A model generated the notes under the pieces. It had not been told where the DNA came from and searched no databases. It saw only the letters and a list, made by a program, of their open reading frames with translations. A stretch of DNA of 64,000 nucleotides, taken from Alcaligenaceae bacterium. GTDB taxonomy: Bacteria > Pseudomonadota > Gammaproteobacteria > Burkholderiales > Burkholderiaceae_B. Within the stretch, counting starts at the first letter, position 1, and every line of letters begins with the position of its first letter. The stretch covers positions 1 to 64,000 of the forward strand of contig JACCET010000005.1 of the NCBI GenBank assembly GCA_013416405.1, given 5' to 3'. Positions 54,814 to 63,006 of this stretch are shown here, piece by piece. The position numbers were made by a program, and so were the translations under genes.

Positions 54814-55683
54814 CTAGTCGCTCCCGCGAGCCACCGGTCGACTGGTATCGCTGCACCATTCGCTCCATGACCCGGGATACAAGGCCGAGCCTTCAAGGCC
54901 AGCCAGCTCCATGGCAAATAGATTGTGGCTGGCGGTAATACCCGAGCCGCATTGATGAACAATTTGCCCGGCAGGGCGGCCGTCGAGCAAGGCCTCGAAT
55001 TCCTGCCTTAATGCTGGCACCGGCTTGAAACGGCCATTATCCTGAAGGTTCAGGCTGTTGGGCCGGTTCAAGGCTTGCGGAATATGGCCGGCCACAGGAT
55101 CCATGGGTTCAGTCTTGCCCAGATAGCGATCGCTGGCTCTGGCATCAACCACCACAAATTCGGGGTTGGTCAGATTGTTCAATACGGCCTGCGCATCAAC
55201 GACCGGCATGCCCGCCGCACCAGGCAAACTCAGGCCTTGCACGGCCTGCGCCTCGGTCAGCTTAGCTGAGTTTGTTCCAGTTTGAACGGCCCCCGATGCG
55301 TTTAACCAAGCCTGCCAGCCTCCATCCAGAATGGCCACCCGTTCATGGCCCAGCCAACGCAGCATCCACCACAAATGCGCCGCATAGATGCTGTTGCCGC
55401 CGTCATAAACCACCACTTGCGTTTGCTGCTTCAAACCCTGACTGCTCATGAGGGCGGCCAGGTCTTTGCGACTGGGCAAAGGATGGCGGCCGTTGCGCCC
55501 AGTTTTAGGCGCCGAAAGCTCTTGTTCATGATCAAGATATAGCGCGCCTGGAATATGGCCTTGCTCGTAGGCTTTCCTGCCTGCCTCGTGATCGACCAGG
55601 TCATGCCTGACATCAAATACGAGCCAATTGCCCGCGGGGATGTTATTTTGCAGTTCTTCTGCGCTAATCAATAGCTTAAACAC
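54814..55683 (-). CDS. sseA: sulfurtransferase (rhodanese family, SseA-like)
   Basis: This 289-residue tandem-rhodanese enzyme moves sulfane sulfur. Its active-site loop is CGSGITASHN (about 240-249), close to the CGSGVTA of 3-mercaptopyruvate sulfurtransferases rather than the CRKGVT loop of thiosulfate enzymes. The start is GTG at 55683: GGAG lies 7 bp upstream, and the frame open earlier lies inside the DMT gene. It overlaps the end of that gene by 8 bp, so the two are co-transcribed. Confidence 0.9.
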   Translation of the reverse strand: MFKLLISAEELQNNIPAGNWLVFDVRHDLVDHEAGRKAYEQGHIPGALYLDHEQELSAPKTGRNGRHPLPSRKDLAALMSSQGLKQQTQVVVYDGGNSIYAAHLWWMLRWLGHERVAILDGGWQAWLNASGAVQTGTNSAKLTEAQAVQGLSLPGAAGMPVVDAQAVLNNLTNPEFVVVDARASDRYLGKTEPMDPVAGHIPQALNRPNSLNLQDNGRFKPVPALRQEFEALLDGRPAGQIVHQCGSGITASHNLFAMELAGLEGSALYPGSWSEWCSDTSRPVARGSD

Positions 55684-56593
55684 GTCGAGTCTCCTGTATT
55701 TCAGCATCAACCGTTGTCGCTGGCGCCGCCGTTAGACCGCGCATAATGCGATCCTCGGAATAGGTGCGCCAAACCGACAGCAACCCAGAGGCTATGATAA
55801 GCCCCATTCCAGCCCAAGCAATAACGTCAGGCAAATCACCCCAGAAAATGATGCCCAGCACGGCCGCGAAGATTATCGTTGTGTACTGCAAGGCAGCTGT
55901 CAATAGCGCAGACCCTAGACCAAAAGCCCGCGTCATGGCCAGTTGTCCAACCAAGCCAAATACGCCTACGCCCACCAAGGCCAACCAGGCCCGCAGGCCG
56001 ATATCGCGCCAGCCATCGAACAGCAGGCCCACCATGCCCGTCAGGCAAACAGCACAGGAAAAAATGAACACCGTACGCCATTCGGGTTCACCCACTCGGC
56101 CCAGTTGGCGTATCTGCATCATGGCAACCGCCGCCATGGCACCGCCTACCAGGCCTATTGCGGCCGCAAGAAAATGCTCGTGCTCGACACTGGGCCGCAG
56201 TACGGCTAGTACCCCCAGGAACCCCAGCAGGACAGCCACGATACGCACCGGATCACGCTGGTTGCCACCCCTGCTCAGCATCCAGGCTGCAATAAACAAA
56301 GGTGCCGTGTAATTAAGGCTGACAGCTGTGGACAGAGGCAGATGGGAGAGGGCAAAAAAACCGAACCACATCGCTGTGACGCCAGCCAGATTGCGCCAGA
56401 AGTGGAGTTTCCAGCTAGTGGGGATCAGACTGCGGTGCGTAGCCTGGGTCCAGATAAACAAAAGCAGCACCGAGGGTATGCCGCGAAACAGGACGACATG
56501 CGGCAAGGACGCCCCATAGTCAGCAGCCACTTTCACACAGGCGCCCATGCCGGCAAACATGATACTCGCCAGTAACATCCACAGAGACTGCAT
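55676..56593 (-). CDS. DMT-superfamily (EamA) transporter
   Basis: This 305-residue inner-membrane protein has about ten helices in two EamA repeats (about 5-135 and 150-280). The family exports or imports small metabolites such as amino acids or nucleotide precursors; the substrate is not visible. It is divergent from htpX and translationally close to sseA. Confidence 0.88.
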   Translation of the reverse strand: MQSLWMLLASIMFAGMGACVKVAADYGASLPHVVLFRGIPSVLLLFIWTQATHRSLIPTSWKLHFWRNLAGVTAMWFGFFALSHLPLSTAVSLNYTAPLFIAAWMLSRGGNQRDPVRIVAVLLGFLGVLAVLRPSVEHEHFLAAAIGLVGGAMAAVAMMQIRQLGRVGEPEWRTVFIFSCAVCLTGMVGLLFDGWRDIGLRAWLALVGVGVFGLVGQLAMTRAFGLGSALLTAALQYTTIIFAAVLGIIFWGDLPDVIAWAGMGLIIASGLLSVWRTYSEDRIMRGLTAAPATTVDAEIQETRRV

Positions 56594-56667
56594 GTACTCG
56601 ACCGCTACTCAGAATAAAAAACCAGCCGATACTATACTCTGGTGCCAGAAAAAATATCGGCGTGCCG

Positions 56668-56696
56668 CTTTAAATTCCTGGAACCCGCCCCCATTT
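56668..56696 (+). promoter_or_regulatory. sigma-32 (heat-shock) promoter of htpX
   Basis: CTTTAAA (56668-56674) matches 6 of 7 bases of the sigma-32 -35 consensus CTTGAAA, and CCCCATTT (56689-56696) fits the -10 consensus CCCCATNT fully. The spacer is 14 bp, within the usual range. Transcription would start near 56703, giving a leader of about 57 bases. htpX is a known heat-shock gene in E. coli, so the match fits. Confidence 0.75.
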
Positions 56697-56759
56697 ATAC
56701 AGTCCAACCCCGAATAACAAAACACTTCCAACGCTCGCCTTGACTGGAATCACCAGAAT

Positions 56760-57641
56760 ATGAAACGAATTTTTCTGTTCCTCATGACCAACGTTGCAGT
56801 CATGATCGTACTTAGCGCATCCATGAACATCCTGGGCGTGGGCCGCTACATGACGGCCAACGGCCTGGATCTGACTCAGTTGCTGATCTTTTCAGCCCTG
56901 ATAGGTTTTACCGGCTCCATCATTTCATTGCTGATCAGCAAATGGATGGCCAAGCGCTCGACCGGGGCGCAAGTCATTGATCCTCAGGCTCCCGCCAATG
57001 CCCGCGAGGCCTGGCTGCTGGATACCGTGCACCAGTTGGCCGACCGGGCCGGCATTGGCCGCCCTGAAGTCGCCATCTACCAAGGCGCGCCCAACGCGTT
57101 TGCCACCGGCGCCTTCAAGAACGACGCCCTGGTCGCCGTCTCGACAGGCTTGCTGGAAAGCATGTCGGAAGAAGAAGTCGCCGCTGTTTTGGGACACGAA
57201 GTTGCCCACATTGCCAATGGCGACATGATTACCCTGACCCTGATACAAGGCGTGGTCAATACCTTTGTCGTGTTCCTGGCACGTGTTGCCGGCTACTTTA
57301 TTGATAGAGTCGTATTCAAGAACGACCGTGGCGTGGGCATGGGCTACTACATAACGGTTATTGTCTGTGAGCTGGTATTTGGTGTGCTGGCCTCGATTAT
57401 CGTGTCGTGGTTCTCGCGTCAACGCGAATACCGCGCCGATGCAGGGTCGGCCAGCCTGCTGGGCTCGCGCGAGCCCATGATACGCGCACTGGCCCGCTTG
57501 GGCGGTGTCGAGGCCGGCGAACTGCCCAAGGCCTTCCAGGCTTCGGGCATTTCAGGCAATAAGGCCATTAGTGCCATGTTCTCGTCGCACCCACCGATTG
57601 CGGCACGTATTCATGCGCTTCAGGCAGCGCAGCGACTGTAA
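56760..57641 (+). CDS. htpX: zinc metalloprotease HtpX
   Basis: HtpX is an inner-membrane M48 protease that degrades misfolded membrane proteins along with FtsH. The 293 residues have two N-terminal membrane helices (about 4-25 and 38-60), the zinc motif HEVAH (146-150), further helices and a downstream Glu ligand near [10 protein letters not shown] sigma-32 promoter lies upstream. It converges on polA with 23 bp between the stops. Confidence 0.96.
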   Translation: MKRIFLFLMTNVAVMIVLSASMNILGVGRYMTANGLDLTQLLIFSALIGFTGSIISLLISKWMAKRSTGAQVIDPQAPANAREAWLLDTVHQLADRAGIGRPEVAIYQGAPNAFATGAFKNDALVAVSTGLLESMSEEEVAAVLGHEVAHIANGDMITLTLIQGVVNTFVVFLARVAGYFIDRVVFKNDRGVGMGYYITVIVCELVFGVLASIIVSWFSRQREYRADAGSASLLGSREPMIRALARLGGVEAGELPKAFQASGISGNKAISAMFSSHPPIAARIHALQAAQRL

Positions 57642-57664
57642 GCCTTGGTGTCATGTTTGATTGA

Positions 57665-60382
57665 CTAGTGGGCCTGCTCCCAGTTAGGCCCTGCACCTAC
57701 CTCGGCCACCAGAGGAACGCTCAGGCTGGCTACATTGCACATCAGGCCGGGCAGGTGCTGTTTGATGATATCGACTTCGTCATTGGGCACTTCGAGCACC
57801 AGCTCATCGTGCACCTGCATGACCAACAGGGTTTTCAGGTGCTCGGCCTCGAGCCAGTCTTGTACCGCAACCATGGCCATCTTGATAAGGTCAGCGGCGG
57901 TGCCTTGCATAGGCGCATTGATGGCGGCCCGCTCGGCGGCTGCGCGACGCGGGCCTTTGGCTCCGCGCAGTTCGGGCAACCATAAACGACGGCCAAACAC
58001 CGTTTCCACATAACCCTGTTCATTGGCCATGCGTTTGGTCGTTTCCATATACGACGCCACACCTGGATAGCGGGCAAAGTAGCGATCGATATAGGCCCGT
58101 GCCGCGTCACGCGTGATTTCAAGATTGGATGCCAGGCCGAATTCGCCCATGCCGTAAATCAAACCAAAGTTAATAGCTTTTGCCGCCCGACGCTGCTCGG
58201 CCGAGACGTCTGCCTTCGCAACACCAAAGACCTCGGCGGCCGTGGCCCGGTGAATATCATCGCCTTGTGCGAACGCTTGCTTAAGGTTCTCGTCGTCTGA
58301 CACATGCGCCATGACGCGCAACTCGATCTGGGAATAATCGGCCGACACAATCTGGCCGCCATCGGCCACAAAGGCCGATCTGACCCTGCGCCCTTCGGGT
58401 GTACGCACGGGAATATTCTGCAGATTGGGATCAGACGAAGACAACCGACCGGTGATGACGGCCGCCTGCGCATAGCGGGTATGGACGCGCCCTGTACGCG
58501 GATTAATCATCTTGGGCAGCTTGTCGGTATAGGTCGACTTGAGCTTAGCCAGCCCCCTGTACTCTAGCAACAAGGCTGGCAAGGGATAGTCGCGTGCCAG
58601 CTTGGTCAGAACGTCTTCATCGGTTGAAGGTGCACCGCTGGGCGTCTTGCGTACTACGGGCAGCGCCATACGCTGGAACAGGATTTCACCCAACTGTTTG
58701 GGCGAATTCAAATTGAAGGGTTGCCCGGCGAGTTCGTAGGCCTTTTCTTCAAAAGCCAACAATTTCTGGCCCAGCTCATGGCTTTGGAGCGCCAGCAGTT
58801 TCCCATCGATGGCCACGCCGTTGCGCTCTATGGTGGTCAGGGTTGCCGATGCCTTGATTTCAAGCTTATATATGCGCTCAAGCCCAGAGTCTTCTTGTAC
58901 CTTGGGGCGCAATACCTGGTGCAATTGCAGAGTGAAATCGGCATCTTCGCAGGCATAGTGCGATGCCTTCTCGACATCGAGCTCATCAAACCCGATTTGC
59001 TTGGCGCCCTTGCCGCACAATTCTTCATACGTGGTGCCGGTGCGCCCCAGCCAGCGCTCGGCCAATTCCTGCATATTCACACGCTTGTGTGACTCCAGCA
59101 CATAGGCCTGCAACATGGTGTCTTCGGTCACCCCCGCCAGCGTCACTGCCTCGTTGGCGAACACATGAGTATCGTATTTCGCATTGTGCAGCAGCTTGGG
59201 CGCGCCGGCGTTCTGAAGCCAAGGACGCAAGCGCTCCAGGACTTCCTGTTTGGGCAACTGAAGGGCGTGGTCGGTGCCGCGATGGGCCACCGGTATATAG
59301 CACGCAGCGCCCGCCTGCACCGACAACGACAGGCCCACCAGCCTGGCCTGCATGGGATCCAGCGAGGTCGTTTCGGTATCAAGCGCCACCAGATCGGCCG
59401 ATTCTATGATTTGCAACCAGCGGTCAAAATCGGCCCAGGTATCTACGGTTTCATAGGCCAGTTGCTCGGGCGCCTGGGGGGCTGCTTGCGGTTGGCGGCT
59501 GTCTTGCTCGGGAACACGTTCGGCATCGCCGGTTAGTTCACGCAACCAGCTGCGAAAGCCGTACTCGTTGTACAGGCTGATCAAGGTATCGTTATCGACA
59601 GGCGTGGGAACAAAGGCCGACAAGCCTGCGGCCAGCTCCGGAATATCGCAGTCGATTTTGATGGTGACCAGCTTGCGGGTCATTTCAAAATTGGGAATGG
59701 CGGCCCGCAAATTATTGCCTGCGACGCCCTTCACGGTATCAGCGTTCTCGATCAGGGCATCCAGGGTGTTGAACTGCGCCAGCCATTTGGCAGCCGTTTT
59801 GGGGCCGACCTTTTCAACGCCCGGAATATTATCGGCCGTGTCACCCGTCAGCATCAGAAAATCTACAATCTGATCAGGTTTGACCCCAAATTTTGCGATA
59901 ACACCGTTAATATCCTGGCGCTCCGCACTCATGGTGTTGACCAGCTCCACATGCTCATTGACCAGTTGGGCCAGGTCTTTGTCGCCAGTGGATATCACCG
60001 TATGTATGCCTTCCTGTGCCGCGCACCGGGCCAGCGTGCCAATAATGTCATCGGCCTCGACCCCCGGCACCGCCAGCACCGGCCAACCCAAGGCGGCGAC
60101 CGCCTTGTGTATGGGCTCGATCTGGGCAGCCAGCTCTTCAGGCATGGAAGGTCGATTTCCTTTGTATAAAGGATAGATATCGTCACGAAATGTTTTACCG
60201 CGCGCATCAAAAACACAAGCGGCGTAATCTGCCTTGTAATCCTGTACCAGTCTCCTTAACATGGAGATGACTCCGTAAAGGGCACCCGTGGGTTCTCCTT
60301 TGGCGTTTCGCAGGTCTGGCATAGCGTGATAAGCACGATACAAATAACTGGACCCATCAACAAGCAACAAGGTTTTTTTCAT
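57665..60382 (-). CDS. polA: DNA polymerase I
   Basis: PolA fills gaps and removes RNA primers. The 905 residues contain the 5'-3' exonuclease domain (about 1-290), a proofreading 3'-5' exonuclease domain with intact DTETTS (about 335-340) and HNAKYD, and the polymerase domain with AAKAINFGLIYGMGEFG and QVHDELVLEV. The ATG at 60382 starts the conserved KTLLLVDGSSYLYRAYHA segment; the longer open frame lies in the divergent gene. No good ribosome site is seen upstream, and a TATTTT on the minus strand (about 60392-60397) could be its -10, which would make a very short leader. Confidence 0.95.
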   Translation of the reverse strand: MKKTLLLVDGSSYLYRAYHAMPDLRNAKGEPTGALYGVISMLRRLVQDYKADYAACVFDARGKTFRDDIYPLYKGNRPSMPEELAAQIEPIHKAVAALGWPVLAVPGVEADDIIGTLARCAAQEGIHTVISTGDKDLAQLVNEHVELVNTMSAERQDINGVIAKFGVKPDQIVDFLMLTGDTADNIPGVEKVGPKTAAKWLAQFNTLDALIENADTVKGVAGNNLRAAIPNFEMTRKLVTIKIDCDIPELAAGLSAFVPTPVDNDTLISLYNEYGFRSWLRELTGDAERVPEQDSRQPQAAPQAPEQLAYETVDTWADFDRWLQIIESADLVALDTETTSLDPMQARLVGLSLSVQAGAACYIPVAHRGTDHALQLPKQEVLERLRPWLQNAGAPKLLHNAKYDTHVFANEAVTLAGVTEDTMLQAYVLESHKRVNMQELAERWLGRTGTTYEELCGKGAKQIGFDELDVEKASHYACEDADFTLQLHQVLRPKVQEDSGLERIYKLEIKASATLTTIERNGVAIDGKLLALQSHELGQKLLAFEEKAYELAGQPFNLNSPKQLGEILFQRMALPVVRKTPSGAPSTDEDVLTKLARDYPLPALLLEYRGLAKLKSTYTDKLPKMINPRTGRVHTRYAQAAVITGRLSSSDPNLQNIPVRTPEGRRVRSAFVADGGQIVSADYSQIELRVMAHVSDDENLKQAFAQGDDIHRATAAEVFGVAKADVSAEQRRAAKAINFGLIYGMGEFGLASNLEITRDAARAYIDRYFARYPGVASYMETTKRMANEQGYVETVFGRRLWLPELRGAKGPRRAAAERAAINAPMQGTAADLIKMAMVAVQDWLEAEHLKTLLVMQVHDELVLEVPNDEVDIIKQHLPGLMCNVASLSVPLVAEVGAGPNWEQAH

Positions 60383-61061
60383 GTCAAGCAATAAAATAGT
60401 TCGCACGCCGGCGGCGCAGCAGATTCCAGGAATTATGGCAGAGTTACAGACGGCTGCCGAAACACTGCAGAGCATAGGGTGGGGCGTAAGCGTATTCGGA
60501 AGCGCGCGTATTAAACCCGATTCGCCCTATTATGCCCTGAGCGAAGAGTTAGGCTCCCGGCTGGCCAAGGCCGGCCTAACCGTCATTGCAGGCGGCGGGC
60601 CGGGCATTATGGAAGCCGCCAACAAGGGTGCATTTGAAGCCGGCGGCAACAGCATAGGCCTGAATATCAGCCTACCCAACGAAGCCAAGAATAACCGCTA
60701 TCAAACCCACAGCCTGTCTTTTGACTATTTTTATTCGCGCAAGGCAACTTTCTTCATGCACAGCGCGGCCTACATTGCCCTACCCGGCGGATACGGCACG
60801 CTAGACGAACTATTTGAAGTCATGACGCTGGTTCAAACCCGTAAGGTACCGCCCGCACCCATCATCCTGATCGGCACCGAGTTCTGGTCTGGCCTGATCG
60901 AATGGCTTAAGCAGGGCCCGCTGGCGAACCACCTTATCGCGGCACAGGATATCAGGCTGTTCACCCTAACCGACGATCTGGATTTAGCCATGAGCCATAT
61001 CGAAGGATTCTGCGCAGAATTCATCGACGAGCGCCACACGGCTCCGGCCTTGCCCGAATAA
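60381..61061 (+). CDS. LOG-family (TIGR00730) Rossmann-fold protein
   Basis: This 226-residue protein has GGGPGIMEAANKGAFEAGG (about 71-89) and PGGYGTLDE (135-143), the phosphate-binding signature of LOG nucleotide 5'-monophosphate phosphoribohydrolases. These cleave AMP or cytokinin nucleotides; the bacterial substrate is unsettled. The ATG at 60381 has AAGG 8 bp upstream, but that lies within polA coding. An ATG at 60435 with a close AGGA is the alternative and would leave a 52-bp gap. The start is therefore not settled. Confidence 0.88.
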   Translation: MSSNKIVRTPAAQQIPGIMAELQTAAETLQSIGWGVSVFGSARIKPDSPYYALSEELGSRLAKAGLTVIAGGGPGIMEAANKGAFEAGGNSIGLNISLPNEAKNNRYQTHSLSFDYFYSRKATFFMHSAAYIALPGGYGTLDELFEVMTLVQTRKVPPAPIILIGTEFWSGLIEWLKQGPLANHLIAAQDIRLFTLTDDLDLAMSHIEGFCAEFIDERHTAPALPE

Positions 61062-61120
61062 GCCACGGAAACAGGCATACAATATTTTTCTGTCTAACAA
61101 ACCTCTGATAACCACACACC

Positions 61121-62602
61121 ATGACACTACAGCAACTGCCCATACAGCTAGAAGATCCTGCTCTATTCAAGACTGCTTCATATATAGATGGTAAATGGGT
61201 TCAGGCCACCGACAACAGCACCTTCCCGGTCGATAACCCCGCCAACGGGCAAACCATAGCCCAGCTGGCCAACCTTGAAGCAGACCAGGCCCAGGCCGCC
61301 ATCGCGGCGGCCGACAAGGCTTTCAAAACCTGGCGTGCACGCACCGGCAAGGAACGTGCTGGCATTTTGCGCAAATGGTTTGACCTGATCATCGCCAACA
61401 CCGAAGACCTGGCCAAGATCATGACACTGGAGCAAGGCAAACCCATCGCCGAGTCCCGTGGCGAAATCGGCTACGGGGGCTCTTTTGTCGAATGGTTTGC
61501 CGAACAGGCCAAACGTATCAGCGGAGACATCATGTCCTCGCCCAGCAAGGCCAACCGCATGCTGGTCATGCGTGAGCCCATAGGTGTGTGCGCCGCCATC
61601 ACGCCCTGGAACTTCCCCAACGCCATGATTACCCGCAAGGTTGCACCGGCCCTGGCCGCAGGCTGCACCGTGGTGCTCAAGCCTGCCGAACAAACGCCCC
61701 TGTCGGCGTTGGCGCTGGCCGAACTGGCAGAGCGTGCAGGCATACCCGCCGGTGTACTCAACATCATTACCGCCGACAGCGACCGCTCCATCGCCATCGG
61801 CAAGGTTTTGTGCAACAGCCCGATAGTCAAGAAGGTGACATTTACCGGATCAACGGCTGTCGGACGCATACTCATGCAGCAAAGCGCGTCCACCATCAAG
61901 AAAATGTCGCTGGAATTGGGCGGCCATGCACCTTTCATCGTTTTCGAAGACGCCGACATCGACGCGGCTGTAGACGGCGCAATGGCAGCCAAATACCGCA
62001 ATGCAGGCCAAACCTGCGTGTGCACCAATCGCATTTATGTGCATGAATCGGTTTACGATACCTTCCTTGAAAAATTCTCCGCCAAGGTTGGTGCCCTGCA
62101 GGTCGGCGATGGATTCACCGACCAGATCACGCAAGGCCCGCTCATCGATGACGCCGCCGTGCAAAAAGTACGCGAGCACGTGGAAGATGCCCTGGGTAAA
62201 GGCGCCAAGGTTGCAACGGGCGGGCAGGCGCACCAGATGGGCGGGCGTTTCTTCCAGCCCACAGTGCTGTCCAATATCAGCGAAGACATGCTCTGCATGC
62301 GCGAAGAAACCTTCGGCCCGCTGGCACCCGTGGTCAAGTTCACCGACGAAGACCACGTGATTGAACTTGCCAACAATACCGAATACGGCCTGGCTTCTTA
62401 TTTCTACAGCCGCGATGTCGGACGTATTTTCCGTGTGGCCGAAGCGCTGGAATATGGCATGGTGGGCGTCAATACCGGCTTGATATCCAACGAAGTTGCG
62501 CCGTTCGGAGGCGTAAAGCAGTCAGGCCTGGGGCGTGAAGGTTCAGTCTATGGCATGGACGACTTTATGGAAATGAAATATGTATGCCTGGGCGGCATGT
62601 AA
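61121..62602 (+). CDS. gabD: NAD(P)-dependent succinate-semialdehyde dehydrogenase
   Basis: This 493-residue aldehyde dehydrogenase resembles GabD, which oxidises succinate semialdehyde to succinate in GABA breakdown. The catalytic Cys lies in NAGQTCVCTNR (about residue 300), and the Glu is in LELGGHAPF (about 265-273). The N-terminus fits the family. No gabT or gabP lies beside it, so glutarate or other semialdehydes remain possible. Two hairpins follow. Confidence 0.88.
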   Translation: MTLQQLPIQLEDPALFKTASYIDGKWVQATDNSTFPVDNPANGQTIAQLANLEADQAQAAIAAADKAFKTWRARTGKERAGILRKWFDLIIANTEDLAKIMTLEQGKPIAESRGEIGYGGSFVEWFAEQAKRISGDIMSSPSKANRMLVMREPIGVCAAITPWNFPNAMITRKVAPALAAGCTVVLKPAEQTPLSALALAELAERAGIPAGVLNIITADSDRSIAIGKVLCNSPIVKKVTFTGSTAVGRILMQQSASTIKKMSLELGGHAPFIVFEDADIDAAVDGAMAAKYRNAGQTCVCTNRIYVHESVYDTFLEKFSAKVGALQVGDGFTDQITQGPLIDDAAVQKVREHVEDALGKGAKVATGGQAHQMGGRFFQPTVLSNISEDMLCMREETFGPLAPVVKFTDEDHVIELANNTEYGLASYFYSRDVGRIFRVAEALEYGMVGVNTGLISNEVAPFGGVKQSGLGREGSVYGMDDFMEMKYVCLGGM

Positions 62603-62648
62603 GCCAGTGCCCTGTTTGGCTAATTCGAAACTAAGCTGACAGAACACT

Positions 62649-62672
62649 GCCCGCCCCGTCCGTGGGGTGGGC
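62649..62672. terminator. GC-rich hairpin after gabD
   Basis: GCCCGCCCC (62649-62657) pairs with GGGGTGGGC (62664-62672) around a 6-base loop, with one G-T wobble. There is no T-run, so termination is uncertain. It is 46 bp past the gabD stop and next to a second, larger palindrome. Confidence 0.45.
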
Positions 62673-62678
62673 TGCGTA

Positions 62679-62750
62679 CCTCAAAACGCGTATCGGGCGC
62701 TTAAGGAATATAAACCGTCCTTCAGCGCCCGATTTGCGTCTTGCTTGAGG
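62679..62750. repeat. large palindromic hairpin between gabD and tauA
   Basis: TCGGGCGC (62693-62700) pairs with GCGCCCGA (62725-62732). An inner AAGGA/TCCTT pair (62703-62707, 62718-62722) and an outer CCTCAA/TTGAGG pair (62679-62684, 62745-62750) extend it, giving a stem of roughly 20 bp with mismatches. No T-run follows. The remainder of the 62603-63006 gap holds no convincing gene. A TATAAA at 62971-62976, 31 bp before tauA, is a possible -10. Confidence 0.6.
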
Positions 62751-63006
62751 CTGTTTTGCCCACACCAGACCCATGGGCGTTTACCCTTAAAGCCCATGCC
62801 GAACCAAGGTGATGACAAGCGGCCTGAAACCAGCATGAAATATAGGTTTCCTAAGAAATATCAAGGGCATCTGCAAGAACTGGTCCTATCTAATAAAACC
62901 AACTGGACCTAGTCGCAGCGCAGGACTGTGGGCACTATCGAACTCACACAGAGACACAAATGACGCAATCTATAAATGTTGTCCTGCCACCTCACTGGAG
63001 AAAACC

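Noticed and set aside
62667-62912. 81-codon frame between gabD and tauA
   Set aside because: It spans the large hairpin, has no Shine-Dalgarno and no known motif.
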